Shown here piece by piece: positions 10,675 to 22,518 of a stretch of DNA of 64,000 bases (positions are counted from its first letter, which is position 1; each line of letters begins with the position of its first letter). The notes beneath the pieces were generated by a model, which worked only from the letters and a program-made list of their open reading frames with translations, was not told the origin of the DNA and did not search any database. Source of the stretch: Castanea sativa (lineage: Eukaryota; Streptophyta; Magnoliopsida; Fagales; Fagaceae); contig NC_134022.1 in the NCBI RefSeq assembly GCF_040712315.1, forward strand, positions 930,001 to 994,000, in the 5' to 3' direction. Position numbers and translations under genes: made by a program.

Positions 10675-12443
10675 GAATATCTGTATCTCTTTCTCTCTCT
10701 TTCTTTGCCTTTGCCTTTGCTCTGTGCCAACCAAGTAAATATTGTACCTCTACCTTCCCTTTTTATATATAATAGTAGCTATAGCATTGCACCTCTATTG
10801 GGTTTGGGTGGATCTCATTCTACGCCCCCCTTGGTTTTTTCTCTCAATTTAAAGCCCACGCTCATCGTGCCCCGGTTGGTCACACTCTCACATCATGTTG
10901 CCAACCCTATTTCTTAGTGCTTCTCTCTTTTCTACCTAATTTTTTTTAACCCCTTTTAATGATAGGATACTATTCATTTTACTATATAAAGCTTACAAAC
11001 ATATATTAGGTACTGTTAAGTTGTTAAAGCCCACATTTATGTTAGAACCTCATTTATTCTCTCTTTTGTGTGTGTTTGTTTCACAACCAAAAAAAATGTT
11101 GTTAAAGCCCGCTAATTTTATATATATTCACAACAATTTGTTAGTTCTACCATAAGTTTTAGTTAGCACGCTATAGGTTGAAATTCCCTCCAAATAAATT
11201 GTTAATTCTACTTAATAAAATTAAATAATGCTAAGGACACAACATTCTCAAATTAGTATTAAAAAAATTTTAATTTTACATTGTAGTGGGCTCATGTGTG
11301 GGTGAGATGATAAGTTATTTTCGGAATGTTGTAAAATTGATCGGATATTATATATTTTACTATATAAAGCTTACAAAACTAATGTGCCGACCATTATAAA
11401 AAAAAACAAATTAAAAAATCAAATATTCGTTTATTATTTGGTTAAAGCACATAGATCACATTCATTCTCGATCAATTTATAAGCTCTTTGTAATAAAAAT
11501 TTGAGTACCTTTAACATTTTCCTTTACTTTTCTCTTTATTTATCATGACAACTCTAAAAAGAATCTAAGTCCTATGTTAGATTCCAGAGTCTATTCAGTC
11601 AAATGGTTTTCAACATATTTTTTTAATTCGTTTTCTAAAATTCGTGGGCGCTATTAGGAGAAAATTCATCATGTTTCCATAACATGCATCCATCCTCATG
11701 TGAGGGGAGGACACATGTTAGGGAAACATGATTTATAAGTTACAACCTCCCCTAGTAGTGTGATAGTTGTTTGACAATTGTTTCTAGTTTTCATAAAACC
11801 AAATCCAATTTCATGTAAAACAAAAAAAATAAAAAAATAAAATTTTCGGTGTTTTTTTGAAAACAGAGAACTAAATTCAGTGGCAATCTTGTGAATAAAT
11901 AGAAAAGTTGTGAAGTCTACGCCATCTGTTGTTTCAAACCTCAATCAATCATTCAAACTAATAAGTAAACTTGTTTATAAAATAAAAGCCAAGCACATTT
12001 TTTTTTGGTTCCCTTCTTAAAAACGTGTTTTCCAAAAAGAGTCCAACACAAATGAACAAATCACGTCAATATTGTGTTTTGAAAGCGGGTTTCAAATACA
12101 ATTTTTAGAAAAACAATGTTATAAGATTGGAAAACAAAAATGAAAATGACAAAAGTTAAATACATTCCAGCCATGTGACTAATTAACCAAAGCCAACAAA
12201 CACCGTTAAATTTAAACCACCTTCTCTTTTATTTATTTATTCACTTTTCCTAGCGATAAACACTGCTTAAAAATTAAAACCCATCTCAAAATGTCACAAT
12301 TAAGTATTACAAGTAGGGTGGCCGGTGGGGTATTTAACAAAATCGCAAAAACCGCATCATAGCCGTCTGCAAAATGGCATAATCGCACCGCATGATGCAA
12401 TGCGATACGCGGTTTCAATCTCTCTCAAGTCATTGTGTCTCAT
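10675..12443. repeat. segmental duplication, copy B
   Basis: Homologous to copy A (783-5312) but lacking its central 2.7 kb; the join lies at about 11540 (TTTATTT|ATCATGACAAC). It includes a copy of the promoter-proximal sequence of the leftmost gene (CTTTGCTCTGTGCCAACC...TTTTTATATATAATAG). Near the right end, 12300-12420 contains a word series rich in GCAAAA(T/C)CGCA and CCGCATGATGCAATGCG; copy A holds a mutated version. Confidence 0.85.
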
Positions 12444-12464
12444 CACACAGTGCCATTAGGCTAA

Positions 12465-12719
12465 GTACCCGTTTGGATCCGTGTTTGCGGATCTACGTTT
12501 GCGTTTCTTTCCTTTTTTTTTTTTTTTTAGCCGCATGTTTTGACTTTTCAGCAGTGAACAGTGCACCCGTGCACTATTCACGAGTCTCACAAACTTCACT
12601 TTTCAACAATTTTTCATTCAAAATCGGTCTTATGGCACTATTCACACATTTAAAAATTATTTTGCTACAGTGCTTTTAGTTTTCAGTTTTAGCAAAATAA
12701 ATTCTATCCAAACCGACCC
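12465..12719. mobile_element. Tourist-like MITE, family 1 (copy b)
   Basis: A 255-bp element with left end GTACCCGTTTGGATCC and right end TATCCAAACCGACCC, flanked by TAA at 12462-12464 and 12720-12722. It is inverted relative to copies c, d and e further right. It lies immediately outside the left arm of the long inverted repeat at 12723. Confidence 0.8.
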
Positions 12720-12722
12720 TAA

Positions 12723-13490
12723 ATAGGAAAAACCCAAATTTTGAAAAATATGTTAGCCCAAAACTAGTCAAATTGCACCTTATACACCGTACCACCATGT
12801 ATCTATGACCGTAAAACTAAGGTGAGGTGCTATTATAGTTTTGGCCAAACCATGCCCCAGGAACGAAAAAAACAAAAAATCAAAACATTACACAAGAAAT
12901 AAATCAAATATATGGCAAGGAAAGGAAAAAAAAAAAAAAACTGAAAGAAAGGAATAATCTTTGGCAATGGAAAAGAAAAAATCAAATGACACTATATGAC
13001 GTAGAATACAGTTCATAAAAAAGAAAATATAACGTAGATTACAAAGACACAAACAAGCTCTATGAAGAATTTCAACAAGCACGTGCTGTGCCCCACCAAA
13101 AATAAATCACACCAAAGTTTCCATTTAAAACAAATAGAAAGGCGTTCCCAAAAAAAAAAAAAAACAAACAGCCAACAGAGGCAAGACTCTCAAGCTCTAG
13201 TCGCGCCTTCTACAGCTCTGCCGCAGCTCGCCGATCTGAAGAAAAACCAGCAAAAAATCTAATTCGTTCGTCAAGTGTTCCTTAACCGGTTCCGATTACA
13301 GGCGAAAGAAATTTCTATCTTGGAGGATCAACAACTCCAGGTTAGTAACCAAACGCCGCCAGTCCTTTTAAAAACTATAATAGCACCTCACCTTAGTTTT
13401 ACGGTCATAGATACATGGTAGTATGGTGTATAAGGTGCAATTGGACTAGTTTTGGCCTAACATATTTTTCAAAATTTGGGTTTTTTTTAC
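12723..13490. mobile_element. element with ~130-bp terminal inverted repeats enclosing an exon-like segment
   Basis: The left arm at about 12723-12848 and the right arm at about 13368-13490 are near-identical inverted copies. Shared words include AAACCCAAATTTTG, AATTGCACCTTATACACC, ATGTATCTATGACCGTAAAA and CTAAGGTGAGGTGCTATTAT. Between them, 12850-13367 contains a different, less AT-rich block. Its right part (about 13190-13340) reads like a 5'-leader exon followed by a donor (CAACTCCAG|GTTAGT). Long arms around captured gene sequence resemble a Pack-MULE, but I see no 9-bp target duplication because MITEs have inserted at both outer ends. There is no protein homology I can name. Confidence 0.55.
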
Positions 13491-13493
13491 TTA

Positions 13494-13716
13494 GTTCCGT
13501 TTGAACAGAACTTATTGCTGAAAACTGAAAATTGAAAACACTATAGCAAAATAATTTTTAAATAGGTAAAAAATTACTGTATACTCTTTTTTTTACTGTT
13601 TATATGCCTTAGTGCACTGTTCATGTTTCATGAACAGTGCACTAAGCACTGGTCTTAAAAAAAAAAAAAACGCTAAAAGCTGGACACAGACGCAGATGTG
13701 CTATCCAAACCCTCTC
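13494..13716. mobile_element. Tourist-like MITE, family 1 (copy c)
   Basis: A 223-bp element from GTTCCGTTTGAACAGAAC to TATCCAAACCCTCTC, flanked by TTA at 13491-13493 and 13717-13719. It shares the right TTA with the next copy. Confidence 0.8.
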
Positions 13717-13719
13717 TTA

Positions 13720-13968
13720 GAGTCCGTTTGGATAGAACTTATTGCTGAAAACTGAAAACTGAAAATATTGTAGGAAAATAATTTTAAAATGTGTGAATAG
13801 TACCGCGGGACCTATTTTTAATGAAAAAGTTACTGAAAAGTGAAATTTGTAGGTCTGTGAACAGTGCACGAATGCACTGTTCACAGAAGATTGGGTCAAC
13901 ACTTGCGGCTGGAGGAAAAAAAAAAAAAAAAAACGCGGACGCAGGAAACGCGCTATCCAAACTCCACC
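13720..13968. mobile_element. Tourist-like MITE, family 1 (copy d)
   Basis: A 249-bp element from GAGTCCGTTTGGATAGAAC to CTATCCAAACTCCACC, flanked by TTA at 13717-13719 and 13969-13971. It lies head-to-tail with copies c and e and is separated from each by a single TTA. Confidence 0.82.
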
Positions 13969-13971
13969 TTA

Positions 13972-14070
13972 GTGTCGGTTTGGATAGAACTTATTTTGGT
14001 AAAACTGAAAACTAAAATTACTATAGCAAAATAATTTTTAAGACCGATTTTGAATGAAAAATAGCCAAAA
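13972..14070. mobile_element. Tourist-like MITE, family 1 (copy e, truncated)
   Basis: It begins GTGTCGGTTTGGATAGAAC directly after the TTA shared with copy d and follows the family consensus for about 95 bp (to ATTTTGAATGAAAAATAG). It then stops without a right terminal repeat. This is the third member of a head-to-tail array. Confidence 0.7.
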
Positions 14071-14089
14071 ACTGCCCCAGGAACGAAAG

Positions 14090-14279
14090 ATCAGAGTTTT
14101 TTGTTTTTTTTGTTTTTTTAAGTTTTTACAATAAACGGCGCCGTTCTGTACCTTTACAAACTTATCCAGGGCCAGGGGCACCGACCCAAACCAGAAACCC
14201 CTTACTCAGCGTGTGTGTTATGAAATTTTACATTTGGATTTGGATTGAATATAGAACCCTAATCTAAACTAAAAATCGA
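14090..14279 (+). promoter_or_regulatory. promoter and leader of the ZNF830-like gene
   Basis: This segment lies between the MITE array and the start codon. It includes a GC-rich patch (AAACGGCGCCGTTC) and a telo-box-like GAACCCTAAT about 25 bases before the ATG. No clear TATA box is seen, as is common for housekeeping genes. Confidence 0.4.
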
Positions 14280-17200
14280 ATGGATGCGCAAGCGAGGAAA
14301 AAGGCAGCGTACCGTGCTAAATTGAACGCAAAGAAGAAAGACAAGCGCATAGATTCTCCTCTTGTAAGGTTAGCTTTTGATTTCAAGTATCCCTTTTCAA
14401 TAAAAGCTTGATTGAATTTCATATAGAAAGTTGTTACTTGATCCTGCTGCAAACTTTGCAATGATTGGATGGCTATATGGAATAGTAATTATTTTTGGCG
14501 ATGTTTCTGTAGTTGCCCAATTACACACACACACACGTGTATAAAGATTATGGAAGATTATATGGGCATGAGAATAAACTGATTAGCTCGTCAGGCATGA
14601 AAAACCCCTTAGATTACCCGGTAACTGGTTCTAGCTGGTGGGGTCAGTTGTTTGTAGGAGTTTGATTAACAGTGAGTATTGTTGTATAGTATGCTTTGCG
14701 ACGTGCAACTAATCTGAGCGAAGTTCTCTTACATCGTCAAAAAGTAAAAAAGAAAAAAAGATTATGGAAAATTATACTGATTTTTTTTTTTGGGTGCTTG
14801 AGATAGTTATATCTATACTATGTTACTAGAGGGAGTAGTGCATACATTCACTTTAGTTACATATTCTATAACTTATAAAAGGACATATAACGTACCAACT
14901 GGCTGTTGTCTTTTTTTCCTTTTTCATTTTATAAACTTTGATGCTCAGACTATACATCTGATATTAGATTCTGAATGGCGTGTTTGTGTATTCTTGTTTA
15001 AGTATGTTATTCTGTTCATGATGAAGTTTCTTACTGTATGTTTGTCATTTCTTGTAATATATGCAGGTACAATGAGCTTGAGCAGCCTGTCTGTAGGGTT
15101 TGTGACCTCGTTTTGAAATCCGAATCCCATTGGGATGCCCACCAAGTTTCTCGTAAACATAATGAGGTGATTTTTTTTTACTATCCCCACCATATCATGT
15201 ATGAATCCTTGACATGTAAATATATCACGGCTCTAGCTTATGTGATCACTCATAAAAATATTAGATTACAAACAAATCACGTGTATATACACAGGTTGAC
15301 ATGGTTAGATGTAGCTTCACTATGAATTATGATCTTCCTAAATTGCAGTGTGTTCAACTCTAAGGGTTTTTCCCACCTTTTTGGTGTGGAAAGTGCAATG
15401 ATGATGTTTGTGAGGGTTTTTCCTCCAACCCAAACCTCCATAACCACTTTCCTAACAAAGAATGACTGAAAGTGGTGAGTTTCCAAACCCCCAACCTAAA
15501 CCTAACCTAACTTCTCCAATGCCAGCCCAACCTGCTCTCTCTCCCGCCCCCCCTCCTCCCAAGCTTTCTCTCTCTGTCATATGAACACAAAAACTTCATT
15601 TCCCCAATGCGCACAAGACCCCACTCAGCCACTCTCTGATGAAATTTACTAAGAGCATATCACCTACTGCAATTAATTTTATCCAAGTCTCTCATATGAA
15701 CATTGAGGGAAATTTGGGCATTTTGATAAAAATTGAGGAGAACACAAAAGGAATTCATGGATATCAATTTTGTAATTAACTTGAGCCTTAGGGTTTTTTG
15801 TTTTGTTTATCTTCCTAATTTTTTTCTGTTGTATTTGCTGGTTCTGTTATCATGTTTTGATTGATGTAGTGGCAAATGCTCCAAAACTAAAAGGGTATTT
15901 TTGATTTTTTTTTTTAATACGCTTGGGTTGCATACTTTTCCTCTGTTTCAGTGTTGGTGGTTGGTGTGAGTGTGAGATTTTTCTTCCATATAGGATTTCA
16001 GTGTTGGTGGATAGACTAAGGCATTTGAATTTCTTTGTTTCCTTTGGTTGATGAGAAAATGAAAGCAAAACCTAGAAAACCAACTGTTGGTGCCAATGTA
16101 CAAACAATATGGCAAAACCGACAGCCTCAGTTTGGTGTAAAAAATGCCCTCAACACTAATCACGCTGAACTGATATCACCCCTAGGATTTCCTTCTATGG
16201 AGAGAGAAAAGGGGGGGTGGGGTTGGGACTCGGGAGTTTAGTAAATTTTCACACCAGTTATTGCCAAATATTCCTTGATTTGTACTTTTTTTTGGGGATT
16301 TTTCATTTTGAGCCAGTTTTACAACTGTTGTATTGATTATATTTTATATGGCATAGCTTCTTTCTTTTTGATAAGTATTTATATGGCATATCTTTCTGAC
16401 CGCACATATTTCTTTGGTTCTTAATGAGTATTTACTAATTGGATGTTTATGCTGGTGCAGGCAATAAATACTATCAAGGCTAATGCAGCTGGACTAACCC
16501 GGGTTAACAATGTGAAGGCTGAGCCCCATAAAGAGTTGATTAAACCTAAATCTACAGAGTTGCATAGTGTTAAACCTGAAAGCTCAACAGAAGTGCCCAA
16601 AAATCAGTCATCATCATCTGTGCTTCCTCCAAATTTTTTTGACAACAATGAGATGAAAAAGCTAAAACCCGGTACGAGCTTGTATTTGATTTTTCTTCTA
16701 ATCATAATAACTATCATTTGTCAGTATTGTTATTATTTAGTTCACCACCAATTTTGGTCCCTGAAATGTGAACTGCAAATAGAGTCAAAAGGTTCTAATA
16801 ATGTCCTATTCATATCTATTCAAGAACTGTGGAGGTCAAAAACACTCAAAACTATCTCAATCACAAGTATTCTTGATCTACACAACTAATTTCTAAAATA
16901 TGGGGAAAAGAATCCACAATGGGAAGATCAAGCAATTAGTCAAAGACAGAAACAAGTTGAATTGAGCTTCTATATATGTGGAAACATTGTTCCTGTGGTA
17001 CAAAAGGAAGATTCAAGAGAATAAATACAGAAGAAAAATGCTCTCACTCTCTCTCTAGTTCTTGCTTAGACTTTATCTCTCTATTTTCTGGATCCTTTCT
17101 CTTGTTTCTCTCCTCCTTTTATAGCCATTCCCCTTCATCCTCCAGCTGTCCAGCTCCCAGCTAGATTTAGGAGATACTTGTCCCAACAGACCTTTGCCCT

Positions 17201-20200
17201 GCCATTTCTTGATCATGAAGGAGGACTTTTGGGGGTGTTTCATTGTTTAGGCCAGTCATTCAACATTTAATGTTTTTGACATTAAGGTGGGGGATCTCAT
17301 TAATGCGGAGGTGACTGTTACATTGGGTTTTGCATTTTCTTCATTGTGTACCTTGGGGGAAGCGTGGAAGATGGGTGGTCCCATCCGATGGAGGAAGTTG
17401 ATATCCGAGATACCTTTGTGACCTCGGGAAAAAGGTTTAGTGTGTTGTTTCGGTTATGGTCCTTGGGAAAGGTAGTCAACCCGGATTTCCACGGTTGTAA
17501 GCCCGACTGGCTTCTTTCCACTAGAAGGTTATTTTATCTATGATCACACCTTGGGCAGGGTCCATTTTTCTTTCCAATAGAAGGTTATTTCCTTTTGTTG
17601 TTTGTTTATTTTTTCATGTGTTCATCATCACGAACAACTTGTATTTTTCCTTTCTCTTTTCATCAATAATATTACTCCGATCATTTATCAATAAATAAAT
17701 AAAAATCACCACCAAGGGATTCTACTAAGGATATAGACCTGAAATGACTCACCACTGAATGAGAATTATCACCACCCAAAGAGAAATAGAAACTGAAACT
17801 TGCCACCAAAAGGAATCCACGTAAGGGAGAAGAGTTGAATAGAAGAAATCATTCTTTTTAAAGCACAAAGGCTATTTTTCTGCAAATATACTTTGATTTA
17901 TTCATTCCAGCCAAATAGCTTATATGGAAGCTTTGAACAACCTGCTAAGCATAGGAGAATGAAAATAGCAATTAAAACATTACAATTTTTAAGACCATAG
18001 TCAAATTTGACTCATTGAAACTAGAAACAAATTAAAAGAGGATAACTAAAACATAATGGTTGCAATACATGAACACGATGTTCATTTTTTCAATAAAAGT
18101 TCTATTACCTATAAAAAAAAAAAAAACATAATTGTTGTAATATTTCCTAGAAAACCTTAAAGTAAATGCTATTTGGTTTCTTGGACAAAACAATTAATTA
18201 ATTTTCTGAATTGGAGGGAAAATTCATTCAAAATAATTGGCCTTATTTGCTGGACTTTAAAATCATCTTGGCTTGGTTTTTAAATTAGATTGGGCTGACT
18301 GAAGCTTCGGACACTCCTGTCTCATGAAACCTCCATTGATGTCATTTTCATGTACTCTTTAGCACTGATTTCCTGTGTCAAACCTTTGTTCTCTAAAATC
18401 CAAATTGATAATCATTTTGAGTTAACAAGGACTCAATACCTGCTAATGAGCTTTAGCTCAAATGTCACGTCCTTCACCCCTTGTTAGAGCTATAGGTGAT
18501 CATCTAAGGATGAGTTAGAGATTTTTTTTTTTTTTTTCTTATTTTAATACTGAAAAGGGGGAGAGAGAAGAGGGGGGGGGGGTGGGATGATGGGAATAGA
18601 ATATAAAGATGGTATTCTTACTCTGTTGAATTGAATAGCCAAAAATAGTCTGCCATTTCTGTCACGGTGTCTTTTTTTCTTTTTTTGATGGGAACTATCA
18701 TGGTTTCTAAACAGATAGGGATGGAAAGAATTAATTGGATTTTTTTTTTTAATTTTAACTAGGGGAAATTACACTTTCCTTTAGTGGTTTGTATCTAGTT
18801 AGAGTATTCAATCTGTGGTTTAAACTTTAATATGCTCAACTCTCTTGAGGTCTAATTGTATTAGCTTTTGGTTTGGAAGTTTAATGCATTCAGATTTTAA
18901 TGAGTTAGCTATTGTATTTTCTGGTACTTCTTTTAAAGGCATGTGATTTTGCACATACAAATTTTAACAATTTGGGCCTGAAAAAGCATGAAAGGATGTG
19001 ACCTCTGATGGGTAATGGGCAACTTCTTATGCATAGTCCGGCAACTCAACTTGACACAAACCATTAGTTGGTAAACTGTAATCAACCCTTTTGAATATGA
19101 TATAGACTTGGTTTAAACTTTTTAATTTAGGGACCAAACTTCTGGTATATTTTAGGTACCAAAATAGGCACCTGTTTGTTTAATCCCCTAGTTCAACTTG
19201 TTTGTGAATTATGATTATTTACTGATTGGAAGGTATTCTATTTACTTATTAATGCTTCTGCTCTATCAGAGGAGAGGAGTTCTTTAAACTTGGTGAGTGA
19301 AATAGATAGACTGCCAAGTGGTAAAGCTGGAAAGGCAATAAATATCCAGCCTGCTGGGGAGCGTACATTAACGTCAGAAGAGATTGCTGGTTCTAAAATC
19401 AATCAAGCAAAGGGAGCTCTACCTGAAGGCTTCTTTGATAACAAGGATGCTGACTTGCGTGCACGTGGCATAAAGCCTGTTAAGCCAGACATCAAGTAAG
19501 TTCCTACGTTTGTGTTATCTCTGCATCTTCATGCTCTCTTATATTCAAGTTAAATGTAAATATAATAGTAATTTTTTCCCTTTGTTTTATTTTATCTGCT
19601 CTAAATATTGGTTCTCTATCAAGTTGCAACAGAGTTTACAGTGTCATATTAAGAAGAGTTCTGTAATGCAAAGAGGTCTTTTCAGCAGTTGCCTTTGATG
19701 TTAATTTTGGGAACTAATTACTTGGGGCCCTTATGACTTCATCAATTTTTTTTTTTGCCCCTTTTATTTTTTGCCTTTTCTTGTCCTGTAACTAGTATGG
19801 CTGATAAATACCATCATTCTCTTCATGGGTTCTGCTGCTTTGTTGACTTAAATTGGTGTTTAATATTACAAGTTTCTGTCTTGTTTAGTAGCTGTTGATC
19901 AAGGATTTTATGTAAATAGTCAGATCAAATATATTTTAGAACATATGTAAATCACCAACTGAACATCCATATAAAATTGCATAGTGAATTATAAATACAT
20001 AGACATGCTGGAGTACAAATCAGGGTAGTTCACCTCCTGTTTTTGAGATCTTCTATGGTTAAATCTTATCCAATGCTGCTGCGGACCACAAATCGAAGAA
20101 GTGGACTTTCAATTGTATGGTTCTTCAATATCTATAGTTGTATTGATATCGGAAATATTCTTAATTTGATATCAAAACTGCCTGCATTGATAACTCAGTT

Positions 20201-20977
20201 ATCTAATGTGCATATTGTGCGGTGATGCTTAAAGTTAATTTCTGCAATAAGCTTAGCAAATGAGCTACGACAGGAAAAAAAAAAGACTACTTGTCTGAGC
20301 TCTGACTATTGCTGTATTTGTAGTTTGGTGCTATATTATTGTAAACCTTGATGGAGGTTTTCATCAGTAAATTTAGAGCAGAAGTCAAATTAAATTTTAT
20401 TTCTTCATATTTTTTCGTTAATGACATGGAACACACCATTACTTTGAAATTTTGTTTGGTTGTTAGAGATGAGTACAAGGCATTCGAAAAGTTGATTCAA
20501 GAGGACTTGCAGGAGGTGGATGACCGTTTTGAGGAAGAGGAGGTGAGGGTTAAAATATAATCAAACTATTCACTTCCGCATTCTAGTTTTACATGTGATC
20601 TACCCACACTACAAAATTAAAACCATTTTCCTGTTGTTTCAATTGTAATTGCAGGTTGATGCTGCTGAAACGATAGAAGAGGCTGAATCTGTTGAGCAGA
20701 AGTAAGTTCAGATGTGTGATTGTTGGTTAAATTTTCACATCCTTTTTTCTCCAATCCTCTTTGCCAATACTCTTCATTCCATTTCCTTTTTTGCAGAACC
20801 TATTGGGAGAAAGTGGAAATGTTGAAGAAGAAGAAATTGGAACTGCAGGTTGCCAGGTCTGTCAAACGTAGAAAAGCTTCTGATGGTGTTGCCAAGAAGT
20901 CCAGCCATGAAGAATCATCCAGTGATGACGACAGTGATGAGAATTTTGCAGTTGATTGGAGAGCCCAACACTTGTGA
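14280..20977 (+). CDS. ZNF830-type C2H2 zinc-finger nuclear protein (CCDC16 family)
   Basis: Seven exons (14280-14368, 15067-15166, 16461-16671, 19270-19495, 20467-20542, 20655-20701, 20797-20977) join in phase to give 309 aa. Domains: a basic N-terminal helix rich in RKKAA..KKKDKR (1-25); a single zinc finger, CRVC...H-x5-H (Cys39, Cys42, His55, His61); two repeats of LPPNFFD/LPEGFFD followed by N-K/D-acidic text; an acidic coiled-coil DRFEEEE; the family motif TYWEKVEMLKKKKLELQ; and a Lys/Ser/Asp-rich tail ending NFAVDWRAQHL. Animal ZNF830 associates with spliceosomal proteins. A plant homologue, ARS1, was reported to affect ABA and oxidative-stress responses; this is from memory. The 2.6-kb intron 3 contains repeat sequence, but all junctions remain canonical. 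Intact. Confidence 0.92.
16976..17600 (-). mobile_element. LTR-like fragment in ZNF830 intron 3
   Basis: The segment has a pyrimidine-rich stretch, TCCTTTTATAGCC (a possible minus-strand TATA region), and TTAATGCGGAGGTGAC, a word also found in the solo LTRs at 8721 and 56635 and in the 36.7-37.2 kb fragment. I cannot place both ends or a target duplication, so the limits are approximate. It sits inside an intron without disturbing the exons. Confidence 0.4.
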
Positions 20978-22129
20978 ATGTGCTTGGCAGATGTTTTGGT
21001 ATCTATGAGGGTATGATCTTAAAACGTTATAACCAGAAAATGTGATGTCTCGTCTGACCCAAACTGGAATCTACATATCAATCTTTTCTTTAGATTTTAA
21101 GCTAAAAAATGGGAGTTGGTGATGCTTACTGCATCTAGAGAAAACTTCCACCTATCTAACATTCTTTGGTTTGCCAAAGGATAAGGCTATTAAAAAGAAA
21201 GAAGCTTCCCACCGTGTTGGATAGCTCTTGGAGTACATGCATTTCAGAGAAGTGGGCAAGTGGCAGTCAATGACATGCAACATAAGAATGTACATTTTAA
21301 GCCTATATTTTGGCCTTACAGCTATGATTCTGTATACGATATTCTGGGGTTGATGAGAGTCAAATTATCAATTATGAACATTGTAAATATTCCTTGAATT
21401 AGCGTGAGTGGCATGCTTAAATTCTCTACAAAATTTTGCTGGCTAAGACTTAAGCACAGTGAAAATTTTATTTTATTTTTATTTAGAAGAAATGAACTTG
21501 ATTAATTTGTTTCTTTCTGCCTTAGCGATTTCAACTCTTGAGGTTGTTAGTAGACAGTAGCTTGTTTGGCAACTAAAAAATTATACTTATTAAAATTGGA
21601 CCCGAACCGAAAGAGAAAATATTGATATGGGTAGGGATTTTTGGACCGATAAGAAACAAGTCAACCCGAACCCAATTCATTGAAACAACAAGTGTCAGGA
21701 TGAGTTGTGGGTCACAAGGGTTGATCCTTATTTTTCTGACAATTTTTTTTTCTTGCAATTTTCCTTTTATTTATATTTCTTTGGCTTTCTAATTCTCTGT
21801 AAATGTGTTCAACTCTTTCAATTGTTCTTTCTTTGGTTTCACGAAGCTAAAGGCTTCAGTTTACTGACTTTAGATTGTATAAGCTTAAAAATTCATCTAT
21901 TATTTAACTTTTACTTTAAAAAAAAACAAATTATTTGTTCTACTGAAAGGCAAAACAAAGATAGTGATTAGTGAATTGATAGAACGTAAATTTTGACCAT
22001 GTTATAATTGTTAATAATCATAATTGTTCCATTTGTAAATTTCGTCCTAATTTACAGATTTGATTAGGGCAAAATTGATCTTGTTGGACATTCCCTAAAT
22101 TTAAGGCAAACAATTGTTAATAATCATAA
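20978..22129. other. intergenic between ZNF830 and the 22.1-kb MITE
   Basis: The first few hundred bases are probably the ZNF830 3' UTR. About 22000-22047 contains AATTGTTAATAATCATAATT, which is repeated at 22112-22130 and continues beyond the MITE at 22510. A short local duplication therefore preceded the MITE insertion. No gene seen. Confidence 0.5.
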
Positions 22130-22509
22130 GGGTAAATTGCAAATTGCACCCTTAAAGTTTGGTGGTTTTGAATTTTACACTCTGAAGTTTCAATTTTGGA
22201 TTTTACTCCTTAAAGTTTGGTGTGTTTGGATTTTATACCCTGACGATTTGCCTCATAAAGTTAGGGAGTGTTTGGATTTTACACCCTTAAATTCTGAAAC
22301 TTTAAGGTGTAAAATCCAAACACTTTCAAATTTTCGGAAGTAAAATCCAATTACCTTTAAAATATGAGGAGTAAAATTCAAATTTTGAAACGTTAAGGTG
22401 TAAAATCCAAACACCTCCAAACGTCAAGGGGTAAAATCCAAATTTTAAAACTTCAGGGTGTAAAATTCAATAACCCTCAAACTTTAGGGGTATAATTTAC
22501 AATTTACCC
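22130..22509. mobile_element. foldback MITE with perfect 9-bp target-site duplication
   Basis: A 380-bp element with ends GGGTAAATTGCAAATTGCAC and AATTTACAATTTACCC (inverted). It is flanked by TAATCATAA at 22121-22129 and 22510-22518. The interior is built of many direct and inverted copies of (G)GTAAAATCCAAAC and AAACTTTAAGG, so the whole element can fold on itself. A 9-bp duplication points to the Mutator-like superfamily. It has no ORF of its own. Confidence 0.88.
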
Positions 22510-22518
22510 TAATCATAA

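Noticed and set aside
16035..16241. 68-codon ORF in ZNF830 intron 2
   Set aside because: No conserved words, lies between a good donor and acceptor, and would disrupt the protein if included.
16443..16889. 148-codon ORF as a separate gene
   Set aside because: Its first half is exon 3 of the ZNF830-like gene; the rest runs into the intron past a consensus donor.
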